Source: an uncultured Pelagimonas sp.
GTDB lineage: Bacteria > Pseudomonadota > Alphaproteobacteria > Rhodobacterales > Rhodobacteraceae
DNA: 64,000 nt
Assembly (NCBI RefSeq): GCF_947498515.1
Contig: NZ_CANMKO010000007.1
Span: 237,153-301,152 of the forward strand
Direction: 5' to 3'
Below the pieces are notes generated by a model. It did no database searches, was not told where the DNA came from, and saw only the letters and a program-made list of their open reading frames with translations. Each line of letters begins with the position of its first letter. Within the stretch, counting starts at the first letter, position 1. The translations under genes and the position numbers were made by a program. Below, piece by piece: positions 27,037-35,568 of this stretch.

Positions 27037-28242
27037 TCAGAGAGCGTCACCAAAACCGAAGGTTTCAGTGACATAATCGATGTCTTTGTCACCGCGACCT
27101 GACAGGTTGATCAGGATTGACTTGCCCGGATTTTTAGGCGCTTCGCGTTGGGCAAAGGCCACAGCGTGGGCGCTTTCTAGGGCGGGAATGATGCCTTCGT
27201 GACGGCTTAGGTCGTAAAACGCCTTGAGCGCCTCTTTGTCGTTGGCGGCGGTGTAGTTTGCCTTGCCTGTACGATAAAGGTGGGCGTGTTCCGGGCCGAC
27301 GCCGGGGTAATCAAGGCCCGACGCCACGGTGTGAACCGGCGCGGGTTCCCCGGCTTCGTCCTTGAGAACCATGGTGCGGAACCCGTGAATATCGCCGTCT
27401 TCACCATAGGTGATCGTGGCGGCATGTTCGCCCAGTTTGGATGATGTTCCGAGCGGCTCAACACCGTAAAGTTGGACGTCATCTTCGATGAACCCAGCAA
27501 AGAGGCCCATTGCGTTCGACCCACCGCCAACACAGGCGGCCACGATGTCTGGAAGCTCGCCAGTCATCTCAAGGAATTGTTCCCGCGCTTCGATGCCAAC
27601 GATATGTTGGAAATCACGCACCATCATTGGGAAGGGATGCGGGCCGACCACAGAACCGATTGCAAATAGGGCTTGATCCGCTTGTGGAACATAGGCCTGA
27701 AAGGCGCTATCAACCGCCTCTTTGAGCGAGCGACCGCCAAAGCCAACCGGAACAACCGTCGCGCCAAGAAGTTTCATCCGGGTGACGTTGGGCGCTTCTT
27801 TTTCGATGTCGATCTCACCCATGTGGATCTCACATTCCATGCCGAAATAGGCGGCGGCAGTCGCCAGCGCGACGCCATGTTGACCGGCCCCGGTTTCCGC
27901 CATCAGCTTGGTTTTACCCATGTGCTTGGCCAAAAGCGCCTCGGCCATACAGTGGTTAAGCTTGTGTGCGCCAGTGTGGTTCAGGTCTTCGCGCTTGGCG
28001 TAAATCTGGGCACCACCAGCTAGATCGGACAGGTTTTTGAGATGGGACACCGGGGTTGGACGGCCCTGAAAATGCTTGCGGATATAGCGCAGGTCGCGAA
28101 TGAACTCGGACGATTTGGAAATCTTCTCATAGGCTTCGCGGATTTCCTTGAAATGCGGCTCAAGCGGCGGCGGTAATTGCGCCCCGCCATAGTCGCCAAA
28201 GAACCCATCCGCGTTGGGCGTGTTTTTCAAATAAGATGTCAT
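27037..28242 (-). CDS. Tryptophan synthase beta-chain paralogue (PLP enzyme)
   Basis: A 401-residue fold-type II PLP enzyme. The PLP lysine is in [13 protein letters not shown], the catalytic Glu in [13 protein letters not shown], the phosphate-binding loop is [10 protein letters not shown], and the ring-N serine is in LSGRGDKD, so all catalytic residues of TrpB are present. The N-terminus [21 protein letters not shown] differs from that of the usual biosynthetic TrpB (which has FGGRFVSETLM-like residues), and no trpA or trpF is near. This suggests a second TrpB-like enzyme that may use serine and indole alone or another nucleophile. The start at 28242 is the conserved one; the long frame to 28317 is not needed. 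A gene for an HD oxygenase-like protein lies 76 bases upstream on the same strand. Confidence 0.82.
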   Translation of the reverse strand: MTSYLKNTPNADGFFGDYGGAQLPPPLEPHFKEIREAYEKISKSSEFIRDLRYIRKHFQGRPTPVSHLKNLSDLAGGAQIYAKREDLNHTGAHKLNHCMAEALLAKHMGKTKLMAETGAGQHGVALATAAAYFGMECEIHMGEIDIEKEAPNVTRMKLLGATVVPVGFGGRSLKEAVDSAFQAYVPQADQALFAIGSVVGPHPFPMMVRDFQHIVGIEAREQFLEMTGELPDIVAACVGGGSNAMGLFAGFIEDDVQLYGVEPLGTSSKLGEHAATITYGEDGDIHGFRTMVLKDEAGEPAPVHTVASGLDYPGVGPEHAHLYRTGKANYTAANDKEALKAFYDLSRHEGIIPALESAHAVAFAQREAPKNPGKSILINLSGRGDKDIDYVTETFGFGDAL

Positions 28243-28318
28243 GATGTGCCTCCCACTTTTCTGGCGCTCAGGTTGGCCGCAGCCTAACCCGATGAGCAAA
28301 GTGGGAAATTGACGCATG

Positions 28319-28921
28319 TCATGATGTTAGAGAAGAAACAAACCCTTCGCGGATGACGTCGGGGTCATAGGCTTTGCGCGCGAAAACCTTGCGCAACATC
28401 GGTTCGAAATGCTCTAGCGGCTGCATGTCGTAATCAGGATCAAAAGAAGACTGATCCCAGCGCTCGCAAAAGGCAGCGCAACTTTGAAAGCAGGGGTGAT
28501 CCTTGAATTGATCACGGGCGTTTTCATCCCAGTTATAGTGATGCGCATAGTAGAGCATCTGAAAAATGCCGTGATGTTCAACGACCCATGCGACATCCCA
28601 TCGAACAAAGGGGCGGATCACCTCGGCACTAAACCGATCGTGGTTTTGTGGGGCCAACCCGTCGCCGATGTCATGCAGCAAGGCCCCAACGATCCAATCG
28701 ATATCGGCCCCATCCCGTTCGGCCCGTGTGGCGGATTGAAGACCATGCTCAAGCCGGTTGACTTTGTAGCCTTCGAGGCTGACCTCCCCTTGGCGACGAA
28801 GTTCATCAAGGATGCGATCCGCGGTCATGGCCAAATAGGGTTTTTCGAGCTTTTGCAGCAAAAGATATTCGTCCTTGGTCCCGTCTTTCATCTGGGTAAA
28901 GGAGACTTGGTTGTCTTGCAT
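28319..28921 (-). CDS. HD-domain protein resembling PhnZ/TmpB-type diiron oxygenases
   Basis: A 200-residue HD-superfamily protein. The possible iron ligands are His in [17 protein letters not shown], His-Asp in [19 protein letters not shown] plus the second His there, and His in [17 protein letters not shown]. The pattern of LEHxLQxAxxAxxxGA followed by LLHDIGD is what I know from PhnZ, TmpB and related mixed-valent diiron oxygenases that cleave C-P bonds or oxidise small polar compounds. A plain phosphohydrolase cannot be excluded. The start at 28921 has AGAGGTG upstream. It shares orientation with the TrpB paralogue 76 bases downstream, and both may belong to one pathway; that is inference. 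No phosphonate transporter or transaminase is nearby. Confidence 0.6.
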   Translation of the reverse strand: MQDNQVSFTQMKDGTKDEYLLLQKLEKPYLAMTADRILDELRRQGEVSLEGYKVNRLEHGLQSATRAERDGADIDWIVGALLHDIGDGLAPQNHDRFSAEVIRPFVRWDVAWVVEHHGIFQMLYYAHHYNWDENARDQFKDHPCFQSCAAFCERWDQSSFDPDYDMQPLEHFEPMLRKVFARKAYDPDVIREGFVSSLTS

Positions 28922-29149
28922 TGCGGAACACCTCTGCTGGCCTTGTTGGTCAGGATCAGTTTTGCGGTGTCTATGTGCGCAGTCTTGACCATCTCCGACC
29001 AAAACGCGTCGCGCCCCGCACATGGGAAAGCGCGGGTGTTTTTATCATTGCCTGCCTGTGAATAACCATTAATCTTGCGTCAGATGGCCAAAAGGGCCTT
29101 CAATACCAAGTTAAACGGGGTGTGGGACCCCGATATGAGGGAGTTACCT

Positions 29150-29491
29150 ATGGGCAAGCGCGACGAGCTAATTGCGAAATACGCGGACGATCTGAAAAAC
29201 AAATGCGGCATGGAGCCAGACATGGACCTGCTGACCAAAGTCACCATTGGCTGCGGCCCGGCGATTTACAACGACGACGCCTCGACTGTTGCTGGGTCGC
29301 AGGAATCTGAACTTGAAACAGTGAAAAACAACTTCCTGATCAAGAAGCTTGGTCTAGCTGATGGCCCCGAGCTTATGGATGCGATCCAGCAGGCGATCGC
29401 AACCTATGGCAAATCCGAGCGCAACAAATACCGCGCGGTGTTCTATTACCTTCTGGTCAAACAGTTCGGCAAAGAGTCGGTTTACGGCTAA
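29150..29491 (+). CDS. DUF2853 family protein
   Basis: A 113-residue, soluble, mostly helical protein of unknown role. It begins MGKRDELIAKYADDLKNKCG, with a conserved middle VTIGCGPAIYNDDASTVAG and a C-terminus YRAVFYYLLVKQFGKESVYG, which together define the DUF2853 family as I remember it. The ATG at 29150 is preceded by GAGGGAG. No signal peptide or membrane segment is present. It is followed by a strong terminator, so it is a single-gene transcript, unlinked to the GFA gene that follows. Proteins of this family are widespread in Rhodobacterales and flavobacteria. Confidence 0.8.
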   Translation: MGKRDELIAKYADDLKNKCGMEPDMDLLTKVTIGCGPAIYNDDASTVAGSQESELETVKNNFLIKKLGLADGPELMDAIQQAIATYGKSERNKYRAVFYYLLVKQFGKESVYG

Positions 29492-29513
29492 GTAAGTTGA
29501 CAAGCGATTTAAC

Positions 29514-29544
29514 AAGGCCCCTGAATTTCGGGGGCCTTTTGTTT
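29514..29544 (+). terminator. Rho-independent terminator after the DUF2853 gene
   Basis: AAGGCCCC (29514-29521) pairs with GGGGCCTT (29531-29538) and is followed by TTTTGTTTT. It lies within the short gap before the GFA gene. Confidence 0.85.
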
Positions 29545-29556
29545 TGGGAGAATACT

Positions 29557-29907
29557 ATGATCGAAACCACCTGTCATTGCGGTGCGGTTCGCATCAAATT
29601 TAATGACACGCCTGAATTTTCCGTGTCCTGCAATTGTTCAGTCTGCCATCGACTTGGCACACATTGGATTTACTCGGATCGGCCGAATATTACTATCAAA
29701 GGCGCAACCAAAGCCTATGCATATGGTGATAAGAACCTTGCCTTTCATAGCTGTGTGACCTGTGGATGTACGACCCATTGGGCCAATTTGAAGGAGCCGG
29801 AGTCCGGGCGTATGGCCGTAAACCTAAAGCTGGCGGATCGCGAAATCGGCGCTCAGATACCGTTACGTCACTTTGACGGTGCCGATACATGGCGTTTCGT
29901 GGATTAA
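29557..29907 (+). CDS. GFA (glutathione-dependent formaldehyde-activating) family protein
   Basis: A 116-residue zinc-binding protein of the Gfa fold. The cysteine sets are clear: CHCGAV near the N-terminus, SCNCSVCHRLG near residue 26, and CVTCGCTTHW near residue 65, matching the two zinc sites of the family. Gfa proper binds glutathione and formaldehyde, but most family members have no proven substrate, so the name is only a family label. The start at 29557 follows GGGAGAA, directly after the DUF2853 terminator. A link with formate metabolism at 48-57 kb is tempting but not supported by proximity. No operon partner is seen. Confidence 0.85.
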   Translation: MIETTCHCGAVRIKFNDTPEFSVSCNCSVCHRLGTHWIYSDRPNITIKGATKAYAYGDKNLAFHSCVTCGCTTHWANLKEPESGRMAVNLKLADREIGAQIPLRHFDGADTWRFVD

Positions 29908-30041
29908 GAAGGTGTGAGTGTTTTCAAGCCGTTTCCATGCACAATTACCTGAAATTGCAGGTATTCGGAGTTTGCTAGGACACGGGTGTTTGGCTATGTT
30001 GAAAAAGAACCGGCTAGAAGGCTGGGACCAAGTTTCAGTTA

Positions 30042-30107
30042 CACGTGTGGTGCGTAGGGAGCACGTGGGTGGACGGAGGGTTCCGGTATGTACCGGTGCC
30101 CTCCGTC
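30042..30107. other. Structured intergenic stretch with nested inverted repeats
   Basis: CACGTG occurs at 30042-30047 and 30062-30067. GACGGAGGG (30072-30080) pairs exactly with CCCTCCGTC (30099-30107), enclosing CCGGTA (30083-30088) and TACCGG (30091-30096). No T-run follows on either strand, so it is not a classical terminator, though it lies 8 bases beyond the DUF1761 stop. The remainder of 29908-30114 shows no gene. Confidence 0.4.
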
Positions 30108-30114
30108 ATAAATT

Positions 30115-30513
30115 CTAGAACAATGTCAACACCACCCCCATGATGGCGCAGGCGATGGTCGCGTACCCGCCGTCAATCAGGGTGAGTTTTTTGGGCCGAT
30201 TGCCATAGGCATTGTTGATCGCAATCCAAGGTGTGATGAAAAACAATCCAATCCCGATGCCGGAAATCAGGCCTTTGCCCAAGGTATCGATACTGGCAAG
30301 CTCGAACACATGGCGCATCATTCCCGCCACAACCAGCTGCATCAAAAACGTTCCGACATAGAGCATCGGGTTGGCCCCGTTGACCGGCTGACCCTGATCA
30401 TTGCGGGGCACGCCGGATGCCTCCATCCACGGTTCGGCCAGTTTCATGTAATAGGCCGACCCGGCCGCAAACGATGCGACGGCTGCCACAAGCACATTGA
30501 TAATTTCGAGCAT
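30115..30513 (-). CDS. DUF1761 family membrane protein
   Basis: A 132-residue integral membrane protein with about four hydrophobic segments (INVLVAAVASFAAGSAYYM, YVGTFLMQLVVAGMMRHVF, ISGIGIGLFFITPWIAINNAY, YATIACAIMGVVLTLF). The pattern of an early AGSAYYMKLAEPWM and a later FFITPWIAINNAYGNRP is typical of DUF1761, whose function is unknown. The start at 30513 is supported by AGGAGGGG; the longer frame to 30618 would overlap the EVE gene. It lies 65 bases downstream of the EVE gene and could be co-transcribed with it. Confidence 0.8.
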   Translation of the reverse strand: MLEIINVLVAAVASFAAGSAYYMKLAEPWMEASGVPRNDQGQPVNGANPMLYVGTFLMQLVVAGMMRHVFELASIDTLGKGLISGIGIGLFFITPWIAINNAYGNRPKKLTLIDGGYATIACAIMGVVLTLF

Positions 30514-30578
30514 TCTGCCCCTCCTGTTCGTCAAAAGACGTCTCGCAAGGGCAGTTTGCCGCAGCTTGTCCCGCGCGC

Positions 30579-30998
30579 CTAGGGGGAAATCCCGGCCAGT
30601 GTGCAGATCAGCGCCCATTCCGTCTCTGTCACGGGCTGAACGGATAGTCGGGAATTTTTGACCAAAACCATTTCGGACAAGTCGGGATGGGCCTTGATGT
30701 CGTCCAAGGTGACAGGCGTTTGAACCGGGTGTACCGCACGGATGTCGACACAGTCCCAGCGGTCGTCGTCGGTTGTGCTGTCGGGGTGCGCCTCGGCGCA
30801 GACTTCGACGACACCGACCACGGCTTTTTCTTTTTGCGAATGATAGAAAAAGCCGCGATCCCCAATGGACATCTCACGCATAAAATTGCGCGCCTGATAA
30901 TTGCGGACGCCGTCCCATTCTTCGCCGGTGTCACCCTTGGCGACCTGTTGATCCCAAGACCACGTGGATGGCTCTGATTTGAACAGCCAGTAACGCAT
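30579..30998 (-). CDS. EVE-domain protein (modified-base-binding fold)
   Basis: A 139-residue single-domain protein. It opens MRYWLFKSEPSTWSWDQ and contains WDGVRNYQARNFMREMSIGD and FYHSQKEKAVVGVVEV, the hallmarks of EVE (PUA-like) domains such as human THYN1. EVE domains bind modified cytosine or other modified bases in nucleic acid, so a role in sensing modified RNA or DNA is likely; the ligand here is unknown. The start at 30998 overlaps the YciI stop by one base (TGATG), so it is in the tsaD-gpsA-yciI-EVE run, which is a familiar order in Rhodobacteraceae. Confidence 0.9.
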   Translation of the reverse strand: MRYWLFKSEPSTWSWDQQVAKGDTGEEWDGVRNYQARNFMREMSIGDRGFFYHSQKEKAVVGVVEVCAEAHPDSTTDDDRWDCVDIRAVHPVQTPVTLDDIKAHPDLSEMVLVKNSRLSVQPVTETEWALICTLAGISP

Positions 30999-31264
30999 CA
31001 GATCACCTTGTTCCAAACGATCAGTTCAGTCGATTCAAACAGGCCGGCCTTGTTGTAGGGATCATGGGCAACCCAATCTTGGGCGGCGGCCATGTCATGA
31101 AGATCGAGGATCACGAGAGAGCCGCACATCTCTCCGTTGTCATCCATCAATGGCCCGGCTTGGGCAACATTTGTGGCCTTTAGGTATTCCACATGGGCGG
31201 GGCGGTTTTCCTGACGGATGGCCAACGCGCCGGGTTTATCCTTGGCGATCAAAGCGATAAGCAT
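30998..31264 (-). CDS. YciI-like protein
   Basis: An 88-residue ferredoxin-like-fold protein. The conserved His-Asp pair of the family can be seen in the RPAHVEYL helix and the VAHDPYNKAGLFE segment, with AGPLMDDNGEMCGSLVI in the middle. YciI proteins are suspected small-molecule dehalogenase or isomerase-like enzymes, but no activity is established for most. It starts two bases after the gpsA stop codon region (gap 31265-31266) and overlaps the EVE gene by one base, so it is co-transcribed with both. Confidence 0.85.
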   Translation of the reverse strand: MLIALIAKDKPGALAIRQENRPAHVEYLKATNVAQAGPLMDDNGEMCGSLVILDLHDMAAAQDWVAHDPYNKAGLFESTELIVWNKVI

Positions 31265-31266
31265 GT

Positions 31267-32217
31267 TTATTCCTCTTTCAACGGGCGAGATAGCAATTGG
31301 GTCATAACGTCATCTACGGTTACACGCCCTTGGGTCAAGGCGGCGACGGCGTGACAAATGGGGAGCGATAGGCCGGTGTCGATAGCAATACGGTCCATGG
31401 CCTGCGCAGTGGCGGCCCCTTCGACGGTGATGGCGGGGTCAAACGCTTGTTTGCGCCCCAAAGACAAGCCGAGCCGGTAGTTTCGCGACAGTTCAGACGT
31501 GCAAGTCAGCGCCAAGTCACCAAGGCCGGACAGCCCAGCCATCGTTTCGGGCCGCGCGCCTTGGGCGGCGGCAAAGCGGGTCATTTCGGCAAACCCGCGG
31601 GTCATCAATGCAGCGCGCGCACTGTCGCCAAGCCCGGCACCAATCGCCGCGCCACAGGCAATCGCCATAACGTTTTTCAGCGCCCCCCCAAGTTCGGCAC
31701 CAATGGTGTCGGTGCTGCGATACAGGCGAAGGTTTGGGGTCGCGAGTCGATGCTGAACCTGTTTGCCCATGTCATCATCGGAGCAGGCAAGCGTCAGAGC
31801 GGTTGGCAATCCGCGCGCAATGTCATCGGCAAAGCTCGGCCCGGTCAAAATAGCGGCGGTCGCGTCTGGCTTTGCAGCGGATAAAATCCCCACTGGTCCG
31901 CGCCCGGTTCGCAGATCAACACCTTTGCAACACGCGACCAAGGCCTTGTCAGTGAGGTCGGAATTGATGCGGTTTAGGAGGCCGGATAGGCTTTGCATCG
32001 GTGTTGAAAACAACAGCACGTCATTGGTGACGGCTCGGTCAAGATCTTGAGTGATTTGGATGTTTTGGGGGAGTTTGTGCCCCGGCAATTTTGGGCTTTC
32101 ACCCGTAGCCAAAAGGTCCGAAATATCCCGCGCCCAAAGGGTCACCGGGCCATTTTGCGCCAAGGAAATGGCCAAGGCGGTGCCAAAAGCTCCGGCTCCG
32201 AGAACTGAAACACTCAT
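31267..32217 (-). CDS. gpsA: Glycerol-3-phosphate dehydrogenase [NAD(P)+]
   Basis: A 316-residue cytosolic enzyme that reduces dihydroxyacetone phosphate to sn-glycerol 3-phosphate for phospholipid synthesis. The NAD-binding [10 protein letters not shown] opens the protein. Other family marks are [32 protein letters not shown], catalytic Lys in [13 protein letters not shown], and [20 protein letters not shown]. The ATG at 32217 overlaps the tsaD stop by 4 bases (ATGA); the longer frame to 32277 is inside tsaD. The length is slightly short compared with about 330 in E. coli, which is common in alphaproteobacteria. Confidence 0.96.
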   Translation of the reverse strand: MSVSVLGAGAFGTALAISLAQNGPVTLWARDISDLLATGESPKLPGHKLPQNIQITQDLDRAVTNDVLLFSTPMQSLSGLLNRINSDLTDKALVACCKGVDLRTGRGPVGILSAAKPDATAAILTGPSFADDIARGLPTALTLACSDDDMGKQVQHRLATPNLRLYRSTDTIGAELGGALKNVMAIACGAAIGAGLGDSARAALMTRGFAEMTRFAAAQGARPETMAGLSGLGDLALTCTSELSRNYRLGLSLGRKQAFDPAITVEGAATAQAMDRIAIDTGLSLPICHAVAALTQGRVTVDDVMTQLLSRPLKEE

Positions 32218-33293
32218 GCTTTTGCGCCTTTCTTTCCCGATCCAATCAGCGGTTTTGCATTTTGATCCAAAGGCCATCTTGGACGCGCTGAAAGAGTCAT
32301 GTCACTGGTTTTTCCAAGAGCCAATAATTCTGACCCAGCGTAGGCAATCATCGCGGCGTTATCGGTGCAAAGCGCAAGCGGCGGTGCGGTAAAACGTATG
32401 TTGGAAGTGGCGCAAACAGTCTCTAACCCGGCACGAAGCGCCATATTTGCCGCTACGCCGCCCGCAACGGCCAAAGCGGGGTCCGAAGGGTGTTCGTCAA
32501 GGTATGCTGTGATGGCACGGCGGGTCTTTTCGACAAGAACGTCGCGCACAGCGGCTTGAAACCCGGCGCAAAGATCATTGCGATCTTGTTCGGTTAATCC
32601 GCCCTGATCGGCGATGATCTGATCGCGTTGACGCAGCAATGCCGTTTTCAAACCCGAGAAAGACAGGTCACAACCGGGGCGATCAAGCAACGGCCGTGGA
32701 AAACGAAACCGCTTTTCATCACCCTTCTTTGCGGCCGCTTCAACCGATGGACCACCGGGTTGCGGAAGGCCCAAAAGCCGGGCGGTTTTGTCAAAGGCTT
32801 CGCCGGGGGCGTCATCAATTGTGCCGCCAAGACGGGTGAAATCGTCAACGCCTCGCACGATTAGAAACTGACAATGCCCCCCAGAAACCAGCAGCATTAA
32901 GTAAGGGTAAGCAAGGCCATCGGTCAGGCGCGGCGTCAAGGCGTGCCCGGCCAAGTGGTTCACCCCAATCATGGGCTTGTTGAGACCAGCGGCGAGACCC
33001 TTGGCCATCATGACGCCGGACAACACCCCGCCGATCAAACCGGGGCCAGCGGTGACGGCAATGGCGTCTATCTCTTGAAGCGAGGTTCCGCTTTCTTTCA
33101 CGGCTTGCACAATGGCACCGTCCAGCCGTTCGGCATGCGCGCGCGCGGCAATTTCCGGGACAACGCCGCCAAAATCCGCATGAAGCTGGGTTTGGCCCAA
33201 AACCACCGAGGAGAGCACATCGCGCCCCCGTAACACCGCGGCTGCGGTATCATCACAGCTGCTTTCCAGCCCAAGTATCAGGGGAGGTGTCAT
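32214..33293 (-). CDS. tsaD: tRNA N6-adenosine threonylcarbamoyltransferase TsaD
   Basis: A 359-residue ASKHA-fold enzyme that transfers the threonylcarbamoyl group to A37 of tRNAs reading ANN codons. Seen: [14 protein letters not shown] at the start, metal-binding His pair in [40 protein letters not shown], and the later [14 protein letters not shown]. TsaE of the same complex is at 15.8-16.3 kb. The start at 33293 gives the conserved N-terminus; the long upstream frame (to 33464) overlaps hemD. It is the first gene of tsaD-gpsA-yciI-EVE and is divergent from hemD with a 73-base gap that must hold both promoters. Confidence 0.97.
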   Translation of the reverse strand: MTPPLILGLESSCDDTAAAVLRGRDVLSSVVLGQTQLHADFGGVVPEIAARAHAERLDGAIVQAVKESGTSLQEIDAIAVTAGPGLIGGVLSGVMMAKGLAAGLNKPMIGVNHLAGHALTPRLTDGLAYPYLMLLVSGGHCQFLIVRGVDDFTRLGGTIDDAPGEAFDKTARLLGLPQPGGPSVEAAAKKGDEKRFRFPRPLLDRPGCDLSFSGLKTALLRQRDQIIADQGGLTEQDRNDLCAGFQAAVRDVLVEKTRRAITAYLDEHPSDPALAVAGGVAANMALRAGLETVCATSNIRFTAPPLALCTDNAAMIAYAGSELLALGKTSDMTLSARPRWPLDQNAKPLIGSGKKGAKA

Positions 33294-33366
33294 CCGGTCT
33301 TTCCGTTGCGTTGCCGACGGGCAGGGAGTACCACCCACAAAGGCGCGCGACAATCCCGGAGCGAGA

Positions 33367-34095
33367 ATGCACAAGCCCAAGCCCATTTTGCTGATGACCC
33401 GACCGGAGGCGGCGGCACAGCGATTCTTGGCTAATTTGGGCGGGGCGTGGGCGTGTGAGACCATTCTTTCGCCGCTTATCGGGATCGACTATGTGCCCGA
33501 AAAGCCGAGTTTGGATGGCGTGCGTGGGTTGATATTCACATCGGCGCATGGGGTTGCGGCGCTCGGGAATACGGCCGATGGACCGCCCCTTCCTGCTTAT
33601 GTTGTTGGTCAAAACACTGCACAGGCAGCACGCGATAGTGGCTGGGACGTGAGGCAGGTTTACCAGAATGCCGATGCTTTGGTGCGCGCGTTGATAGCGA
33701 CGCTTCCGCCCGCGCCTTTGCTGCATATTCGAGGGGTGTATGCACGGGGGGATGTGGCGGCGCGGTTGAGTGACGCCGGAATCAGAACAATTGACGCGAT
33801 TTTGTATGATCAGCCGGAAATACCCCTATCAAAAGCCGCGCGTGATGCTTTGGTCGGAGAAATCCCCGTGATTGCACCGGTATTTTCGCCCAGAACGGCG
33901 GCACTACTGGCAAAAAACCGCATTAAAGCGCCGCTTCTTGTCGCGGCTATGAGCGAAGCTGTGGCCAAGCCGCTCTTGTCGCTGCATATAACAGAGTTGA
34001 AAATTGCGGTACGACCTGAGTCGGCAGAGATGACGCGTTTGGTGACGGATCTGTTGAAGTCGGCCAGTGCATGGGATTATGGGCCTGGGCATTAA
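33367..34095 (+). CDS. hemD: Uroporphyrinogen-III synthase
   Basis: A 242-residue enzyme that cyclises hydroxymethylbilane with inversion of ring D in heme and bacteriochlorophyll synthesis. The family is poorly conserved; seen here are [14 protein letters not shown] at the start, [16 protein letters not shown], the [16 protein letters not shown] segment, [17 protein letters not shown] and a C-terminal [11 protein letters not shown]. The ordering of these segments matches HemD, and the downstream order hemD-mic60-hemY is a known alphaproteobacterial arrangement. The start codon ATG at 33367 has GGAGCGAG just upstream. It is divergent from tsaD. Confidence 0.85.
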   Translation: MHKPKPILLMTRPEAAAQRFLANLGGAWACETILSPLIGIDYVPEKPSLDGVRGLIFTSAHGVAALGNTADGPPLPAYVVGQNTAQAARDSGWDVRQVYQNADALVRALIATLPPAPLLHIRGVYARGDVAARLSDAGIRTIDAILYDQPEIPLSKAARDALVGEIPVIAPVFSPRTAALLAKNRIKAPLLVAAMSEAVAKPLLSLHITELKIAVRPESAEMTRLVTDLLKSASAWDYGPGH

Positions 34096-34122
34096 CCGGG
34101 TGTGTTGAAAGGGTGGCGGAAC

Positions 34123-35556
34123 GTGGCAAAGTCCAAAAGAGGCAAGACTGTTAGAACTCAGTCCAAAGCCGAAGAGAGTGTTGAAACGGTTGAGACAAAC
34201 ACAGAGGCTGTGGTTGAGGATACCGTTCAAGACGTGGCCGATGCGGCAGAAAACCTGTCCGATGACATCCCCGCCGAGGTTGATGCCGTCGCAGAAGATA
34301 ACGTCGATGACGTTGTGAGCGATGAGCCGATTGAAGAGGTCGCGTCTGAGCAAGACCCTGAAACGGCCCCTGTTGCCGAAGAAGGCACCGCTGAGAAAGA
34401 CGCTCCGGTAGAGGAGGATGTGCCTGCGGCTGATGAGCAAGCCGATGAGGTCGTTGATCTTGTTGATGAAGCCACCCAAGCGGAGTTGGTTGAACCAGAA
34501 ACGACGCCTGAACCTCAGGTGATCCGCGAAACAACCGTTGTTAAGAAAAGCGGTTTCATGTCGACGGCGCTTGGTGGTGTTGTTGCGGCGGCGCTGGGCT
34601 TTGGTGCGGCGCAGTTCACCGATGTGCAATTGCCGTTTGCGCCGGCTCCGGCTCCGAACCCCTTTGAAGAAGAAGCGCGTACAGCCCTGACGTCTCAGGG
34701 TGAACAGATTACCGCGCTGACATCTCAGGCGGAGGAGACAAAGAAGGCGGTTGAGATCCTTGATCTAACTCCGATCACGGCCTCTATCGCCGGGATCGAA
34801 GACAAGATCGCCGGGACGGACACCACGCTAAAGGCCATCGGGGATGAGCTTGCCGGCTTTGACAGCCGGTTGACAGCCATCGAAAAAGCGCCTCTGGCCG
34901 ATGCGGTTTCACCTGAATCGATTGCCGCCTATGAGCGGGAGCTTGATGCGCTACGCAAGTCGATCACCGATCAACAAGCCGCCCTAGAAGAGCAAAAGGT
35001 CGAGATTCAAGCCATGGCCGCCGAAGCCATGCAGGCCGAAAGCAATGCTGAAGAAAAAGCCACCTTGGCCGCTAGCCGTGCCGCGTTGGCCGAAGTCACA
35101 GCGCTTGTTCAGTCCGGAAAACCCTTTGCCGCGCCTTTGGCGGTTCTAGAAGGCAATGGCGTTTCCGTCCCTGATGCGCTTGCTGCGGTTGCCGCAGATG
35201 GGGTTCCGACGCTTGCTTCCCTAACGGGTGAGTTTCCCGACGTTGCCCGCAAAGCTTTGACGGTTGCCCGCAAAACAGATCGCGCCGAAGGCGAAAGCGG
35301 TGGTATTGCCAGTTTCTTGCAAAGCCAGCTTGGGGCCCGATCGGTCACCCCACGCGAAGGCGATGATCCGGACGCGGTTTTGTCCCGCGCCGAAGCAGCA
35401 GTCAAAGCCGGTGATTTGGACACCGCTACCACAGAGGTTGCAGCGCTTACAGAAGCGGCACAGGCTGAATTGGCGGATTGGTTGGCGCAAGCCACGACCC
35501 GCAAAGAGGCGCTGGCCGCGACGGCCGCTCTCGCCCAAGAATTGAACAAACAGTAA
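34123..35556 (+). CDS. Mitofilin/Mic60 homologue
   Basis: A 477-residue inner-membrane protein related to mitochondrial Mic60, which shapes cristae; alphaproteobacterial homologues are linked to intracytoplasmic membrane formation and outer-membrane contacts. The GTG at 34123 is chosen (AAAGGG 9 bases upstream, giving AKSKRGKTVR); a GTG at 34102 is the alternative. Residues 10-130 are very acidic and low in complexity (DDIPAEVDAVAEDNVDDVV). One membrane segment lies near 143-167 (MSTALGGVVAAALGFGAAQF), then a long coiled-coil region (about 185-330), and a C-terminal mitofilin-like domain (about 345-450, VTALVQSGKPFAAPLAVL, ALTVARKTDRAEGESGG). The hemD-mic60-hemY order supports the call. Orthology beyond the C-terminal domain is not testable by eye. 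Confidence 0.82.
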   Translation: MAKSKRGKTVRTQSKAEESVETVETNTEAVVEDTVQDVADAAENLSDDIPAEVDAVAEDNVDDVVSDEPIEEVASEQDPETAPVAEEGTAEKDAPVEEDVPAADEQADEVVDLVDEATQAELVEPETTPEPQVIRETTVVKKSGFMSTALGGVVAAALGFGAAQFTDVQLPFAPAPAPNPFEEEARTALTSQGEQITALTSQAEETKKAVEILDLTPITASIAGIEDKIAGTDTTLKAIGDELAGFDSRLTAIEKAPLADAVSPESIAAYERELDALRKSITDQQAALEEQKVEIQAMAAEAMQAESNAEEKATLAASRAALAEVTALVQSGKPFAAPLAVLEGNGVSVPDALAAVAADGVPTLASLTGEFPDVARKALTVARKTDRAEGESGGIASFLQSQLGARSVTPREGDDPDAVLSRAEAAVKAGDLDTATTEVAALTEAAQAELADWLAQATTRKEALAATAALAQELNKQ

Positions 35557-35568
35557 GGGTCACGAAAC

